64,000 bases of DNA from Archangium violaceum. Lineage in GTDB: Bacteria > Myxococcota > Myxococcia > Myxococcales > Myxococcaceae. A program made the position numbers and the translations under genes. Positions within the stretch are counted from its first letter, which is position 1. The number at the start of each line of letters is the position of its first letter. The notes under the pieces are model-generated. The model was not told where the DNA came from. It saw nothing but the letters and a program-made list of their open reading frames with translations, and ran no database searches. The stretch spans positions 9,344,001-9,408,000 of the forward strand of contig NZ_CP069396.1 in assembly GCF_016887565.1 (NCBI RefSeq), read 5' to 3'. Below are positions 26,210 through 35,645 of this stretch, in pieces.

Positions 26210-27541
26210 ATGAGCGTCATCATCATTGGAGGAGGACTCAGTGGGATGGCGGCCGCCTTCCATCTGCGGCAGCGGGGCATCCCCGTGGTGCTGCTGGAGC
26301 GCGCGCCGCGGCTGGGGGGCAACATCCAGACGCACGTCCGCGACGGCTTCCTCCTGGAGAACGGGCCCAACAGCTTCTTCGACCGCGAGCCCTCCATGCG
26401 AGAGCTGGCCCGGGCGCTCGGAGTCGAGTCGCTCATCCAGCCCGCCACCGACGCGGCCCGGAAGCGCTACGTCTATACCCGCGGCCGGCTGCGAGCCCTG
26501 CCACGCCCCCTGCCCTCCTTCCTCGGCTCGAATGTCCTGCCGTTCACCTCGCGGCTGCGCGTGCTGGGAGACCTGTTCACCCGCCGGTCCGTCCGTGACG
26601 AGGACGAGTCGCTCGCCCGCTTCGGCCGCCGGCACCTCGGTCACACGGCCACGTCCGTGGTGCTCGACGCGGTGCAGAGCGGGCTGTTCACGGGAGACCT
26701 CGAGACGCTGAGCGCGCGAGCCGCCACGCCGCGTCCGAAGGAGCTGCCCCAGCCCGGCGCGCTGTGCTCCTTCCGGGGAGGGCTGCAGCGCATGGTGGAT
26801 GCGCTGATCCGGCGCCTGGGGACCATCGCCCACACGAGGGCCCACGTGGAGCGACTCACCCCTGTCCCGGGAGGCTGGCGCGTGGTGGTGCGCGAGCAGG
26901 GGGAGCGCACGGAGTTGGAGGCCTCGCAGGTGGTGGTGTGCACCCCGGCGAACACGGCGGCCGGACTGCTGCGCGAGACGGACGCGGAGCTGGGCTCCCT
27001 GCTGGGGAGCATCACCTACGCACCGGTGGCGGTGGTGCACGTGGGCTTCGCCCCGGAGTCCGTGCCGAAACCGGACGGCGCGGGCTTCCTCGTGCCCGCC
27101 AGCGAGAAGCGCAGGCTGCTCGGCGCCATCCATGCCTCGACCCTCTTCCCCTGGCGCGCCGAGGGGGAGCGGGTGCTCTACACATGCATGGTGGGTGGGA
27201 CGCGGCAGCCGGAGCTGGCCTCGCTGCCTCCGGAGGAGCTCGTCACGCTGGTGCGCGAGGAGCTCGCGCACATCACCGGGGTGCGCGCCGAGCCCGTCGT
27301 CACCGACGTGGTGCGCTGGCCGTGCGCCCTGCCCCAGTACACCCTGGGCCACGAGGAGCGCCTGGCGGCCATCGACCGGGCCGTGGCCCGCTGGCCGGGA
27401 CTGCACCTCAGCGGCAATGCCTATCGGGGCATCAGCATGGTGGACTGTGTGCGAGACGCGGCCACGCTCGCGGAGCGGCTGGCGGCCCGGGTAGGGCCCA
27501 CGGGCGGCGCCCTGGGGTTGGGCTCCCAGCAGCAGGCGTGA
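26210..27541 (+). CDS. hemG: Protoporphyrinogen oxidase (FAD-dependent)
   Basis: A 443-residue flavoenzyme that oxidises protoporphyrinogen IX to protoporphyrin IX with O2 in heme synthesis. It opens with the FAD dinucleotide motif VIIIGGGLSGMAAAFHLRQR, followed by LGGNIQTHVRDGFLLENGPN (typical of the PPO family), and closes with the second FAD motif LHLSGNAYRGISMVDCVRDA. The Myxococcus xanthus enzyme is a well-studied member. GGAGGAG lies 8 bases upstream of the ATG. The symbol hemY or pgoX is also used for this oxygen-dependent type. It is separated by about 13 kb from the oxygen-independent hemN in this window, so aerobic and anaerobic heme steps are regulated apart. Confidence 0.93.
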   Translation: MSVIIIGGGLSGMAAAFHLRQRGIPVVLLERAPRLGGNIQTHVRDGFLLENGPNSFFDREPSMRELARALGVESLIQPATDAARKRYVYTRGRLRALPRPLPSFLGSNVLPFTSRLRVLGDLFTRRSVRDEDESLARFGRRHLGHTATSVVLDAVQSGLFTGDLETLSARAATPRPKELPQPGALCSFRGGLQRMVDALIRRLGTIAHTRAHVERLTPVPGGWRVVVREQGERTELEASQVVVCTPANTAAGLLRETDAELGSLLGSITYAPVAVVHVGFAPESVPKPDGAGFLVPASEKRRLLGAIHASTLFPWRAEGERVLYTCMVGGTRQPELASLPPEELVTLVREELAHITGVRAEPVVTDVVRWPCALPQYTLGHEERLAAIDRAVARWPGLHLSGNAYRGISMVDCVRDAATLAERLAARVGPTGGALGLGSQQQA

Positions 27542-27629
27542 GCGTGTCGCATCCTCACAAGTCCAGCCCTCCTTCGGGGAGGTAGCGTCTCGCACACGAA
27601 GGACGCATCATCGGACAGGGGTCTGCGCC

Positions 27630-28292
27630 GTGATTACACATGTCGTGTTCGATTTCGATGGAACGCTGGCGAACTCGTTGAACGTGGCCATCGCGCTCTA
27701 CAACGAGATCGCCGAGAAGAAACGTTACGGCAAGATGACGGCCGACAACCTCGCGGAGCTGCGCGGGATGACCGTGCGCGAGCGGTGCAAGCGCTTGGGG
27801 GTTCCACTCTACATGCTGCCCTGGGTGGGGGTGCGGGTCGGCAGGGGCTACCGAAGCGCGGTACAGACCATCGAGTTCAACGAGGGCATCCCCGAGCTGC
27901 TGAAGGAGCTGAGAGGCCGGGGTCTGGAGTTGCTCATCCTGTCCACCAACGACGAGGAGAACATCCGGGCCGTCCTGAAGCGGCACTCGGCCGAGGAGTG
28001 GGTGAAGGACCTCTATTGCGGTGGAGGAATCTTCGGCAAGGCCCGCCGGCTGCGCGCGCTGATGAAACGGACGGGGCTCCGGCCGGAGCAGCTCGTCTAC
28101 GTGGGCGACGAGCACAGGGACGTGGTGGCCTGCAAGGAGGTCGGCGTGAAGGTCATCGCCGTGCGGTGGGGTGCCGACACCGAGGCCCTGCTGAAGCAGG
28201 CCGGGCCGGACTACATCGCCGAGCACCCGGCGGAGATCGCCGAGTGCCTGGGCCACTGGTCGACCCCGGCACCCGCGCCCGCGGTCCACTGA
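27630..28292 (+). CDS. HAD-superfamily hydrolase (phosphoglycolate phosphatase-like)
   Basis: A 220-residue phosphatase of the haloacid dehalogenase fold. Motif I is VVFDFDGTLANS with the nucleophile and acid Asp at about residues 8 and 10, motif II LLILSTNDEE, motif III Lys in GKARRLRALM, and motif IV VYVGDEHRDVVACKEVG. The helical cap is inserted between motifs I and II (subclass IA), as in Gph/PhnX relatives. GTG 27630 is the start. It lies 88 bases downstream of the protoporphyrinogen oxidase gene and may be co-transcribed. The substrate is not predictable. Confidence 0.88.
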   Translation: MITHVVFDFDGTLANSLNVAIALYNEIAEKKRYGKMTADNLAELRGMTVRERCKRLGVPLYMLPWVGVRVGRGYRSAVQTIEFNEGIPELLKELRGRGLELLILSTNDEENIRAVLKRHSAEEWVKDLYCGGGIFGKARRLRALMKRTGLRPEQLVYVGDEHRDVVACKEVGVKVIAVRWGADTEALLKQAGPDYIAEHPAEIAECLGHWSTPAPAPAVH

Positions 28293-28308
28293 CGAACGGG
28301 GCCCTCCC

Positions 28309-31254
28309 TCAGGAGAAGAGCTCGAGCAGGTCCTCGCGGGTGATGGCGGTGGCGGCCGACGCCTCGCTCAGGGCCGCCTCGAAGAGGGCGCGCTTCTTCT
28401 CCTGGAGCCCGAGGATGCGCTCCTCCACCGTGCCCTGCGACACCAGGCGGTACACCATCACCGGACGCTCCTGACCGATGCGGTGCGCGCGATCCGCCGC
28501 CTGGGCCTCCACGGCCGGGTTCCACCACGGGTCCATCAGGAATACGTGGTCCGCCGCGGTGAGGTTCAGGCCGGTGCCGCCAGCCTTGAGCGACATCAGC
28601 AGCACCGGAGCGCCCTCCGGTGACTGGAAGCGCGAGGTGATCTCCCCGCGATTGGGCGTGGACCCATCCAGGCGCTCGAAGGGAATCCCGGCCGCCTTGA
28701 AGTGCGGCTCGACCAGGTCGAGCAGCGAGGTCCACTGCGAGAACACCAGCGCCTTGTGCCCATCCGACACGGCGGTGCCGAGCGCCTCCACGAGCGTCTG
28801 CACCTTGGACGACGTGTTGGCCTGCTGGCCCGGGACGAGCGCCGGGTGGCAGGCGGCCTGACGCAGCCGGAGCAGGGCCTCCAGCGCCTTGAGCACGCTG
28901 CCGCCCTCGTTGAGCAGCGCGACCACTTCCTTACGGGTCGCCGCCATCACCGCGTCGTAGACGGAGCGCTCGCGCTCATCCAGCGACACGTGCATCACGG
29001 ACTCGGTGCGCGGCGGCAGCTCGGGCGCGACATCCCGCTTGAGACGCCGCAGGACGAAGGGCCGGATGCGCTTGCGCAGCCGCTCCGCCGCCTCGGCGTT
29101 GCCCTCGGTGATGGGCCGGGCCGTCCGATCCTCGAACTGCCGCCGTCCCCCGAGCAGGCCGGGGTTGGTGAAGTGCATCAGGCTCCAGAGCTCCTCCAAC
29201 CGGTTCTCGAGCGGCGTGCCGCTCAAGGCCAGCCGGAAGTTCGCCTTGAGGCCGAACGCCGAGCGCGAGACCTGGCTCTCCGGGTTCTTGATGGCCTGGG
29301 CCTCGTCCAGCACGACCGCCTCCCAGGTGCGGCCCCCGAGCACGGCCGCGTCCAGCCGCAGGATGGAGTACGTGGTGAGCGTCACATCGGCGGCCTCGTC
29401 CAGGGCACGGCCGGGCCCGTGGTACACGCACACCTTGAGCGACGGGCGGAAGCGCTTGAGCTCCGCGGCCCAGTTGGGAAGCACGCTGGTGGGGCAGACG
29501 ACGAGCGAACGAGGACCCAGCACGCAGATGGTCTGGAGCGTCTTTCCGAGGCCCATGTCGTCGGCGAGGATTCCGCCGAGCCCCGCGCCGCGGAGGAAGC
29601 CGAGCCAGCTCACGCCCTGCTGCTGGTAGTGGCGCAGCGTCGCGGAGAGATCCGGCGGGAGGACCGGGGGCGGGAGCTTCTCGAAGCCCTCGACCATGGG
29701 CGCCAGCCGGTCGAGTCCCGGCGGAGGCGGCTGTTCGAGCGACTCGCACAGGGCCCCCAGCTCCGGCAGGGCGTGGTTGGAGACCTTGCCATCCGCCTGC
29801 CGCGCGGCCAGGAGGTCCGCGACGCGCTGGCCATGCTTGTCCAGCCAGGCCCGGGGAAGAGGCGCCCAGCCACCTCCATCGAGGGGAACGAGCCCCAGCC
29901 CCTCGGTCCACGCGCGGATGACGGCCGCCGCGTCCACGGACTGCGTCTCGCCCTTGCCGCCCTCCACCTGGAACTCGAGCGTGAAGCGCACCTCGGGCAT
30001 GCCCGGCCCGGAGGTGGACTCCACCTGGAGCGAGGGCCGGAGCTTGACGTCCGGGCTCACGACACCCGCCGAGTCTCCGGCGAGGTCCCCGCGCCAGCGC
30101 CGCAGCTTGTCCGCCCAGCGCACCATCTCCTGGCCCTGGACCGTCACCCGCCGGCCGGGCACCAGGTTCAGCTCGTCCCGGAGCTGGTGGATGAGCCGCT
30201 GTTCGGCCGCTTCGTCCCGCAGGGGGACGGCCCCGCGCAGGTAGACCATCCGGCCGTTGTCGACACGCACCGACGGCGGCGCCCCGTAGACGAGGGTGGG
30301 CAGGATGGACAGCCCCGACTCCAGCTGGTTGAGCTCCAGCAGGATGCGCGGCTTCATCTCGCGGTCGATGGGCGGCAGGCGCCGGCTGCGGACCTCCACG
30401 GGCATGCGGCGGCCCAGGTCCGGCAGCACCTTCGAGGAGATCTCCCCCATCTGCTCGGGGGCGAAGGTGCGGACGATCGGGAGGTTCTGCAGCCACGGCC
30501 CGGTCATCGACGTCTCCCCCAGGCGCGCCAGCGCATCACCGCACAGCGCGACTCCCGGGCTCACGACCTCGGTGACACGGGGGTCTCGCGTCACCGTCAC
30601 CACCAGCTGCGCGCCACGGTCCTCGGCGACGGCCCTCGGGAAGACGACCTCCTCCGACACGGCGACGGGCCGCCCGTCGAGCAGCACGTTCCTCGCCTGC
30701 TGGAGCACCTGAAGCAGCGCGTCGAGCCGCTCGGGAGGGAGCGCCCCACGTGTACGGCGCTCCAGGAGCCGATCCGCGAGCAGGTCCGACTGCTCGACCT
30801 GCAGCTTCGCGGCCTGGGCCGGCCTGGCGAGCAGGGCGGCGAGGCTGTCCTCGAGGGGCTCCTCGGTTCCATCGGCGTGCGCGAGCGCGCGGTGGAGCTC
30901 CAGCCCCCCCGACGCGCGCGAGAACCGGTACACCACGCGCGACCACTTGTTCGCGGTGGCCTCCATGGGAGTGTCCTGCTTCTCCGCCTGCTGGATGGAG
31001 ATGGCCGCCGCCACCACGTGCTCACACGGGTCCACCCGGCCGGGGCAGTCGCACTCCCAGGCCTCGTCGTTCGGGTACAGGATGACCGTGAGGGCGACCG
31101 GGCGCCCCGCCGCCTTCACCCGCAGCTCGATTTCACTCGCGGTCTGGGCCTGGAGCGAGACGGCGCCGGCGCGGGCGAGGTTCACCCCGTTGGACCAGAT
31201 TCCGGGGCGGGCTTCCTTTCGAACGGCTTCGAGCAGCTGAGCGGTCGCGGACAT
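28309..31254 (-). CDS. SWI2/SNF2-family helicase with SWIM zinc finger
   Basis: A 981-residue protein. A SWIM zinc finger ([15 protein letters not shown], Cys68 to His79) lies at the N-terminus, then a long middle region. The SNF2 ATPase core follows: [17 protein letters not shown] (Walker A, near residue 570), [15 protein letters not shown] (DEAQ box, near residue 650), [18 protein letters not shown], and the C-terminal helicase half with [32 protein letters not shown] and [20 protein letters not shown] (motifs V-VI). Such proteins remodel or translocate on double-stranded DNA; bacterial RapA-like members act in transcription recycling or DNA repair. Convergent with the HAD gene, 16 bases apart. 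Confidence 0.93.
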   Translation of the reverse strand: MSATAQLLEAVRKEARPGIWSNGVNLARAGAVSLQAQTASEIELRVKAAGRPVALTVILYPNDEAWECDCPGRVDPCEHVVAAAISIQQAEKQDTPMEATANKWSRVVYRFSRASGGLELHRALAHADGTEEPLEDSLAALLARPAQAAKLQVEQSDLLADRLLERRTRGALPPERLDALLQVLQQARNVLLDGRPVAVSEEVVFPRAVAEDRGAQLVVTVTRDPRVTEVVSPGVALCGDALARLGETSMTGPWLQNLPIVRTFAPEQMGEISSKVLPDLGRRMPVEVRSRRLPPIDREMKPRILLELNQLESGLSILPTLVYGAPPSVRVDNGRMVYLRGAVPLRDEAAEQRLIHQLRDELNLVPGRRVTVQGQEMVRWADKLRRWRGDLAGDSAGVVSPDVKLRPSLQVESTSGPGMPEVRFTLEFQVEGGKGETQSVDAAAVIRAWTEGLGLVPLDGGGWAPLPRAWLDKHGQRVADLLAARQADGKVSNHALPELGALCESLEQPPPPGLDRLAPMVEGFEKLPPPVLPPDLSATLRHYQQQGVSWLGFLRGAGLGGILADDMGLGKTLQTICVLGPRSLVVCPTSVLPNWAAELKRFRPSLKVCVYHGPGRALDEAADVTLTTYSILRLDAAVLGGRTWEAVVLDEAQAIKNPESQVSRSAFGLKANFRLALSGTPLENRLEELWSLMHFTNPGLLGGRRQFEDRTARPITEGNAEAAERLRKRIRPFVLRRLKRDVAPELPPRTESVMHVSLDERERSVYDAVMAATRKEVVALLNEGGSVLKALEALLRLRQAACHPALVPGQQANTSSKVQTLVEALGTAVSDGHKALVFSQWTSLLDLVEPHFKAAGIPFERLDGSTPNRGEITSRFQSPEGAPVLLMSLKAGGTGLNLTAADHVFLMDPWWNPAVEAQAADRAHRIGQERPVMVYRLVSQGTVEERILGLQEKKRALFEAALSEASAATAITREDLLELFS

Positions 31255-31514
31255 GGGAGATGCGATTCCCTATGCTCCGTGGGGGGCACCGCGCAACGAC
31301 GATGTGCCCACCGGGGCGCATAAAGGACAGGAGGCAGCACCCTCCCCCACCCCGGAAACGAGCGCGAGGTGACCTCGACCTGCTCGATGAACGCCCAGTT
31401 TGGGACACTGTCCTCGCGTGTACACTGCGCCCATCCCCGCCTCCGAGGGAACTGGGTATGCTTCGGGGATTTTCCGGATGGGCAATCGTACCTGGGAGCT
31501 AGACCTTCGGACAC

Positions 31515-32303
31515 ATGACCGCTCTCGAGAAGAACAACGTGAAGGTCTTCGGAAATGGCGGGAAGGCGTTGATCTTCGCCCACGGTTACGGCTGCGATCA
31601 GCGGGTGTGGCGCTTCATGACGCCCGCCTTCCAGGACGAGTACAAGATCGTCCTCTTCGACCATGTCGGCTCCGGGGGCTCGGCTCTCTCCGCGTACAGC
31701 CGCATCCGCTACAGTTCCCTCAAAGGCTACGCCGACGATGTGCTGGAGCTCTGTCACGAGCTGGCGTTGACGGATGTCCTCTTCGTGGGGCACTCGGTGA
31801 GCGCCATGATCGGCGTGCTGGCCGCGATCAAGGAGCCTGCCCGGTTCGACAAGCTGGTCCTGATCGGACCGTCGCCCCGGTACATCAACGACATCAACTA
31901 CATCGGTGGCTTCTCCCAGGGAGACATCGAGGGCCTCCTCGATTCCCTCGATAGCAACTATCTCGGCTGGTCGAGCACGATGGCGCGCGTGATCATGGGC
32001 AACCCGGCGCGCCCGGAGCTGAGCGAGGATCTCGCCAACAGCTTCTGCCGCATGAAACCCGACATCGCGAAGCATTTCGCGCGAGTCACCTTCCTCTCCG
32101 ACAACCGGGCCGACCTGCCGAAGCTGAAGACCCAGTCGCTGATCCTCCAATGCTCCGAGGACGTGATCGCCCCGGAGGTGGTGGGCCGATACCTGCACCA
32201 GAACCTGGCCAACAGCCGGCTGCGGGTGCTGGAGGCCACCGGGCACTGCCCTCACCTGAGCGCGCCCGAAGAGACCGTCGCCGCCATACGGACCTTCCTG
32301 TGA
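31515..32303 (+). CDS. RsbQ-like alpha/beta hydrolase
   Basis: A 262-residue serine hydrolase closely resembling Bacillus subtilis RsbQ: FAHGYGCDQRVWRFMTPAF, VGHSVSAMIGVLAAI (nucleophile Ser94 in GHSVS), LIGPSPRYINDINYIGGFSQ, LILQCSEDVIAP (acidic residue) and ATGHCPHLSAPEE (catalytic His). In B. subtilis RsbQ works with the PAS phosphatase RsbP to activate the energy-stress pathway, presumably by making or supplying a PAS ligand. Here the next gene, seven bases on, encodes a PAS hybrid histidine kinase instead of a phosphatase, so the hydrolase probably feeds that sensor. Confidence 0.92.
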   Translation: MTALEKNNVKVFGNGGKALIFAHGYGCDQRVWRFMTPAFQDEYKIVLFDHVGSGGSALSAYSRIRYSSLKGYADDVLELCHELALTDVLFVGHSVSAMIGVLAAIKEPARFDKLVLIGPSPRYINDINYIGGFSQGDIEGLLDSLDSNYLGWSSTMARVIMGNPARPELSEDLANSFCRMKPDIAKHFARVTFLSDNRADLPKLKTQSLILQCSEDVIAPEVVGRYLHQNLANSRLRVLEATGHCPHLSAPEETVAAIRTFL

Positions 32304-32310
32304 GAGGCTG

Positions 32311-34263
32311 ATGGAGGAGAGCGCCGAAGAGCTGTATGACACCGCGCCCTGTGGTCACGTCTCCACGCGTCCAGATGGTACCCTCGTCAAGCTCAACCAG
32401 ACGTTCCTGACCTGGACGGGCTACCCGCGCGAAGAGCTGCTCTCCGGCAGACGCTTCCAGGAGCTGCTGACCGTCGGCTGCCAGATCTTCTACGAGACGT
32501 ATTACGTCCCCCTGTTGCGGATGCAGGGCTTCGCCAATGAGATCAACCTCGAGCTGAAGCACAAGGACGGCCATTCCCTGTCGTTCCTGCTCAATGCCAT
32601 CCAGAAGAAGGACGCGAACGGCAGACCCCTCTCGAACCAGATCGCCCTCTTCCATCTCGTCGACCGCAAGAAGTACGAGCGGGAGCTGCTGCTGGCCCGG
32701 AAGAAGGCCGAGGAGGCCATCAAGATCAAGACGGATTTCGTGTCCATGATCAGCCATGAGATCCGCACGCCCTTGAACGCCATCATCGGGATTTCCAACC
32801 TGCTACGGGACACCCACCTCTCGCCCCAGCAAGAGGAATATGCCCGCATCCTGAGCTTCTCGTCCGGGAGCTTGCTGAACCTGATCAACAACATCCTGGA
32901 CTTCAACAAGATGGACGCGGGCAAGGTGACGCTGGAGGAGCGAAGCTTCGATGTCCGCCAGTTGATCTACGACACCGTCTATGGCCTCGGCCTCCAGGCC
33001 GAGGAGAAGAACCTGGCCCTCCGGTTGGAGCTCGACGAGCGGGTGCCGGCCTACGTCGTCGGGGATCCGCTCAAGCTCGGGCAAATCCTCACCAACCTGC
33101 TGAGCAATGCCATCAAGTTCACCGAGAAGGGAGCCATCACGGTGGAGCTGCGGCTCGGCGAGCTGTTCTCCGACTCCGCCGCCCTCGAGTTCCGGGTCAC
33201 CGACACGGGCATCGGAATCGCAAGGGATCGCCTGCCCCGCATCTTCGAGGAATTCACCCAGGCCAGCTACGACATCAACCTGAAGTACGGGGGCACCGGC
33301 CTGGGGCTCACCATCAGCCAGAAGTTGTTGGAGCTGTATGGCACCCGGATGGACGTGGAGAGTGAACCGGGAAGGGGCTCCTGCTTCTCCTTCCGCCTGC
33401 GCCTGGGGATCGGCCAGGAAGCAAGGGAATCGGAGCGCACGGCGGAGACCGTCCCGAACGAGCAGTCCCTCCAGGGCCGCAGGGTCCTGGTGGCCGAGGA
33501 CAATGAAGTCAATGTGTTCGTCCTCACGCGGTTCCTCCGCAAATGGAACATCGACTTCGACGTGGTGGGAAACGGCCGGCGCGCCCTGGAGAGGATCACC
33601 GAGCGCGATTACGACCTGGTGCTGATGGACTTGCAGATGCCCGAGCTGGACGGCTTCGAGGCCACCCGGCTCATCCGGAATCTTCCCTCCGAGAGGCTCA
33701 ACCGGCTGCCCATCATCGCGCTCTCGGCTTCCGCCAGGATCAGCCTGGGAGACCGGCTCGTGTCCGCTGGCTTCACCGACTTCATCGGGAAGCCCTTCAG
33801 GCCGGAGGAGCTCTTCACGAAGATCACCCTCTACGGCTTCCAGCCCTCACCAGCCACCGCGGCGAACCGCTCCGAGGAGGAGAGGGACCAGCGACAAGGG
33901 GTGGACCCGGCGCGTTCCCCGCCGGGTTTCAGCCTCGAGAAGTTCAGGCGGTTGACCGCGGATGACCGTCAGGCCCTGGTGGAGCTGAGCGCCATCACCA
34001 TCAAGAGCTACGAAGCCTACAAGCACGAGTTCCAGGAGGCGCTCGAGACGGGCAACCTGGAGAAGTTCGACTTCCATGCCCATAAAATCAAGGTGACGCT
34101 GGAGCTGATGCAGGCCCACGCGTTGAAGGCGGCCCTGCAACAAGGCAAGAAGCTGCTCGCGGAGAAGGAGCGCGCGCCGGACCGCATCCATGCCGTTCTT
34201 CACACCATCCAGTGTGAGCTGGATGCGATGATCCGGGCGTTGGAGGAAGTGCGGAAGGAATAG
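32311..34263 (+). CDS. PAS hybrid histidine kinase with receiver and HPt-like domain, partner of RsbQ
   Basis: A 650-residue soluble kinase. An N-terminal PAS domain lies at about residues 10-115 (GTLVKLNQTFLTWTGYPREE), followed by a coiled linker, HisKA box FVSMISHEIRTPLNAIIG (His near residue 148), catalytic domain with ILTNLLSNAIKFTEKG, TDTGIGIARDRLPRIFEEF and GGTGLGLTISQKLLE, a receiver with VLVAEDNEVN and phosphoacceptor LVLMDLQMPELDG (Asp near residue 438), and a C-terminal HPt-like four-helix segment (FDFHAHKIKVTLELMQAHAL, His near residue 591). It is a complete intramolecular phosphorelay with no DNA-binding output. It is seven bases after the RsbQ gene and four bases before an HbpS-like gene. 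Confidence 0.93.
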   Translation: MEESAEELYDTAPCGHVSTRPDGTLVKLNQTFLTWTGYPREELLSGRRFQELLTVGCQIFYETYYVPLLRMQGFANEINLELKHKDGHSLSFLLNAIQKKDANGRPLSNQIALFHLVDRKKYERELLLARKKAEEAIKIKTDFVSMISHEIRTPLNAIIGISNLLRDTHLSPQQEEYARILSFSSGSLLNLINNILDFNKMDAGKVTLEERSFDVRQLIYDTVYGLGLQAEEKNLALRLELDERVPAYVVGDPLKLGQILTNLLSNAIKFTEKGAITVELRLGELFSDSAALEFRVTDTGIGIARDRLPRIFEEFTQASYDINLKYGGTGLGLTISQKLLELYGTRMDVESEPGRGSCFSFRLRLGIGQEARESERTAETVPNEQSLQGRRVLVAEDNEVNVFVLTRFLRKWNIDFDVVGNGRRALERITERDYDLVLMDLQMPELDGFEATRLIRNLPSERLNRLPIIALSASARISLGDRLVSAGFTDFIGKPFRPEELFTKITLYGFQPSPATAANRSEEERDQRQGVDPARSPPGFSLEKFRRLTADDRQALVELSAITIKSYEAYKHEFQEALETGNLEKFDFHAHKIKVTLELMQAHALKAALQQGKKLLAEKERAPDRIHAVLHTIQCELDAMIRALEEVRKE

Positions 34264-34267
34264 GGAC

Positions 34268-34747
34268 ATGTCTGGACCGCTGGAGCAGTTGCTGGAAGAG
34301 GAGGAGGCGCTGCAGTTCGACCACCTGAGCCACGAGGACGCGCTCGCCCTCGGACTGCGGCTGCTCGAGCGCGCGCGGCGCGATCGCCTTCCCGTCGTGG
34401 TGGACGTGACGCTCGCCGGGCGCTGCGTGCTGCAGTGCGCGCTCCCCGGCAGCCGCCCCGACAACCACGACTGGGTGCGGCGCAAGCGCAACACGGTGAA
34501 CCGTTTCTGGCACAGCTCGTATTACATGGGCCGTTACTACGCCAGCAAGGGAACGAGCCTGGCCGACAAACCCTATCTGGACCCCGCTGAATACGCGGAC
34601 CACGGGGGCGGCTTCCCCCTGCTGCTGAGGGGGACGGGCTGCATCGGCAGCATCACCGTGTCGGGGCTGCCACAGGAAGAGGACCACGCCCTGGTGGTGG
34701 GCGTGCTCCGCGAGTGGTTGGCGGGCCAGACCCGCCGCGACACATAA
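34268..34747 (+). CDS. Heme-degrading / HbpS-like domain protein (UPF0303 type)
   Basis: A 159-residue protein without signal peptide, matching the UPF0303 group of the HbpS/GlcG-like fold throughout: LLEEEEALQFDHLSHEDALA, LPVVVDVTLAGRCVLQCALP, DNHDWVRRKRNTVNRFWHSS, GGGFPLLLRGTGCIGSITVS and GLPQEEDHALVVGVLREWL. Streptomyces HbpS is a heme-binding accessory of the SenS kinase, but it is secreted and more distant. Here the gene starts four bases after a PAS hybrid kinase gene, making a tight RsbQ-kinase-HbpS-like unit. Heme binding or degradation by this cytosolic subgroup is not firmly established. Confidence 0.87.
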   Translation: MSGPLEQLLEEEEALQFDHLSHEDALALGLRLLERARRDRLPVVVDVTLAGRCVLQCALPGSRPDNHDWVRRKRNTVNRFWHSSYYMGRYYASKGTSLADKPYLDPAEYADHGGGFPLLLRGTGCIGSITVSGLPQEEDHALVVGVLREWLAGQTRRDT

Positions 34748-34755
34748 CGTCTGCC

Positions 34756-35523
34756 TCAGAGCACCCGGCTCGCGACGGCGTCGAAGAGGAAGTTGGGCAC
34801 CAGCTTCGTCAGACCGACGGCACGGTCCATGGGCCAGGGAAAGCCATACTCGGCGGCTCCGCGTGAGATGGCCCGTCCCATCAACTCCACGGCCGGCTCC
34901 GACTCCAGGAGGAAGGGCATGACGTGCCGGATGCCCGCCGTCATCTCGGTCTTCACGAAGCCGGGCTTGATGCAGGTGACGCGCACCCGGGTGCCCTGGA
35001 GGTCCACCCGCAGGCTCTCCAGGAAGGTATTCAGGAAGGCCTTGGACGCCGAGTAGGCCGCGTTCTGGGGCAGGCCCCGGCAGCTCGCCAGGCTGGAGAC
35101 ACCCACCAGGTGCCCGCGGTTGCGCTCCACCATCCGCGGCAGCACCGCGGACAGCGTGGCCACGGCACCGGTGACGTTCACGTCGATGATCCGCTTCGCG
35201 TGCTCCCACGGGAAGTGCCGGGCGTCGGTCTGTCCACCCACTCCCGCGTTGGCCACCACCAGATCCAACCCACCGCAGGCGTCGTCCAGCGCGCGGATGC
35301 GCTCGAGCGTAGGCTCCGCCTGGGAGACATCCAGCGCCACGGGCTCGATGTCGGCACCGGTCACGCGGGCTTCCCGGGCCAGTGCCTCCAGGTTGTCGTG
35401 GCGCCGCGCGGCGGCGTACACCTTCACGCCGCGCTTGCCGAACCACAGCGCCAGACCCCGACCCAGGCCGCTGGAAGCCCCCGTCACCAGCGCCGTCCGA
35501 TAAGGCATCTCCGTCATGAGCAC
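34756..35523 (-). CDS. Short-chain dehydrogenase/reductase
   Basis: A 255-residue classical SDR. The NAD(P) motif TGASSGLGRG is at residues 14-23, the NNAG-equivalent VANAGVGG at about 90-97, catalytic Ser near 144 (GVSSLAS), and the YSASK motif with Tyr157 and Lys161. Arg residues after the second strand (YAAARRHDNLEALA) favour NADP(H). The substrate is unknown. It is convergent with the HbpS-like gene (eight bases apart) and is separated from the CglD-like lipoprotein gene by a probable terminator hairpin. Confidence 0.92.
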   Translation of the reverse strand: MLMTEMPYRTALVTGASSGLGRGLALWFGKRGVKVYAAARRHDNLEALAREARVTGADIEPVALDVSQAEPTLERIRALDDACGGLDLVVANAGVGGQTDARHFPWEHAKRIIDVNVTGAVATLSAVLPRMVERNRGHLVGVSSLASCRGLPQNAAYSASKAFLNTFLESLRVDLQGTRVRVTCIKPGFVKTEMTAGIRHVMPFLLESEPAVELMGRAISRGAAEYGFPWPMDRAVGLTKLVPNFLFDAVASRVL

Positions 35524-35605
35524 CCTCCCCTGGCGCCGAGGCTTAGCGCAGGGGTCCCGGGGTCACCAGGGGATGCGTCTGGCGGAGTGCTCCACACCGC
35601 CAGAA

Positions 35606-35635
35606 GGCGCCGGGGGTGAACAGAGCCCCGGCGCC
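35606..35635 (-). terminator. Terminator-like hairpin after the CglD-like gene
   Basis: GGCGCCGGGG (35606-35615) pairs with CCCCGGCGCC (35626-35635) around a 10-base loop, 11 bases downstream of the stop of the minus-strand lipoprotein gene. The minus-strand tail begins TTCTGG, so the U-tract is weak. Confidence 0.5.
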
Positions 35636-35645
35636 CACCCACTTC

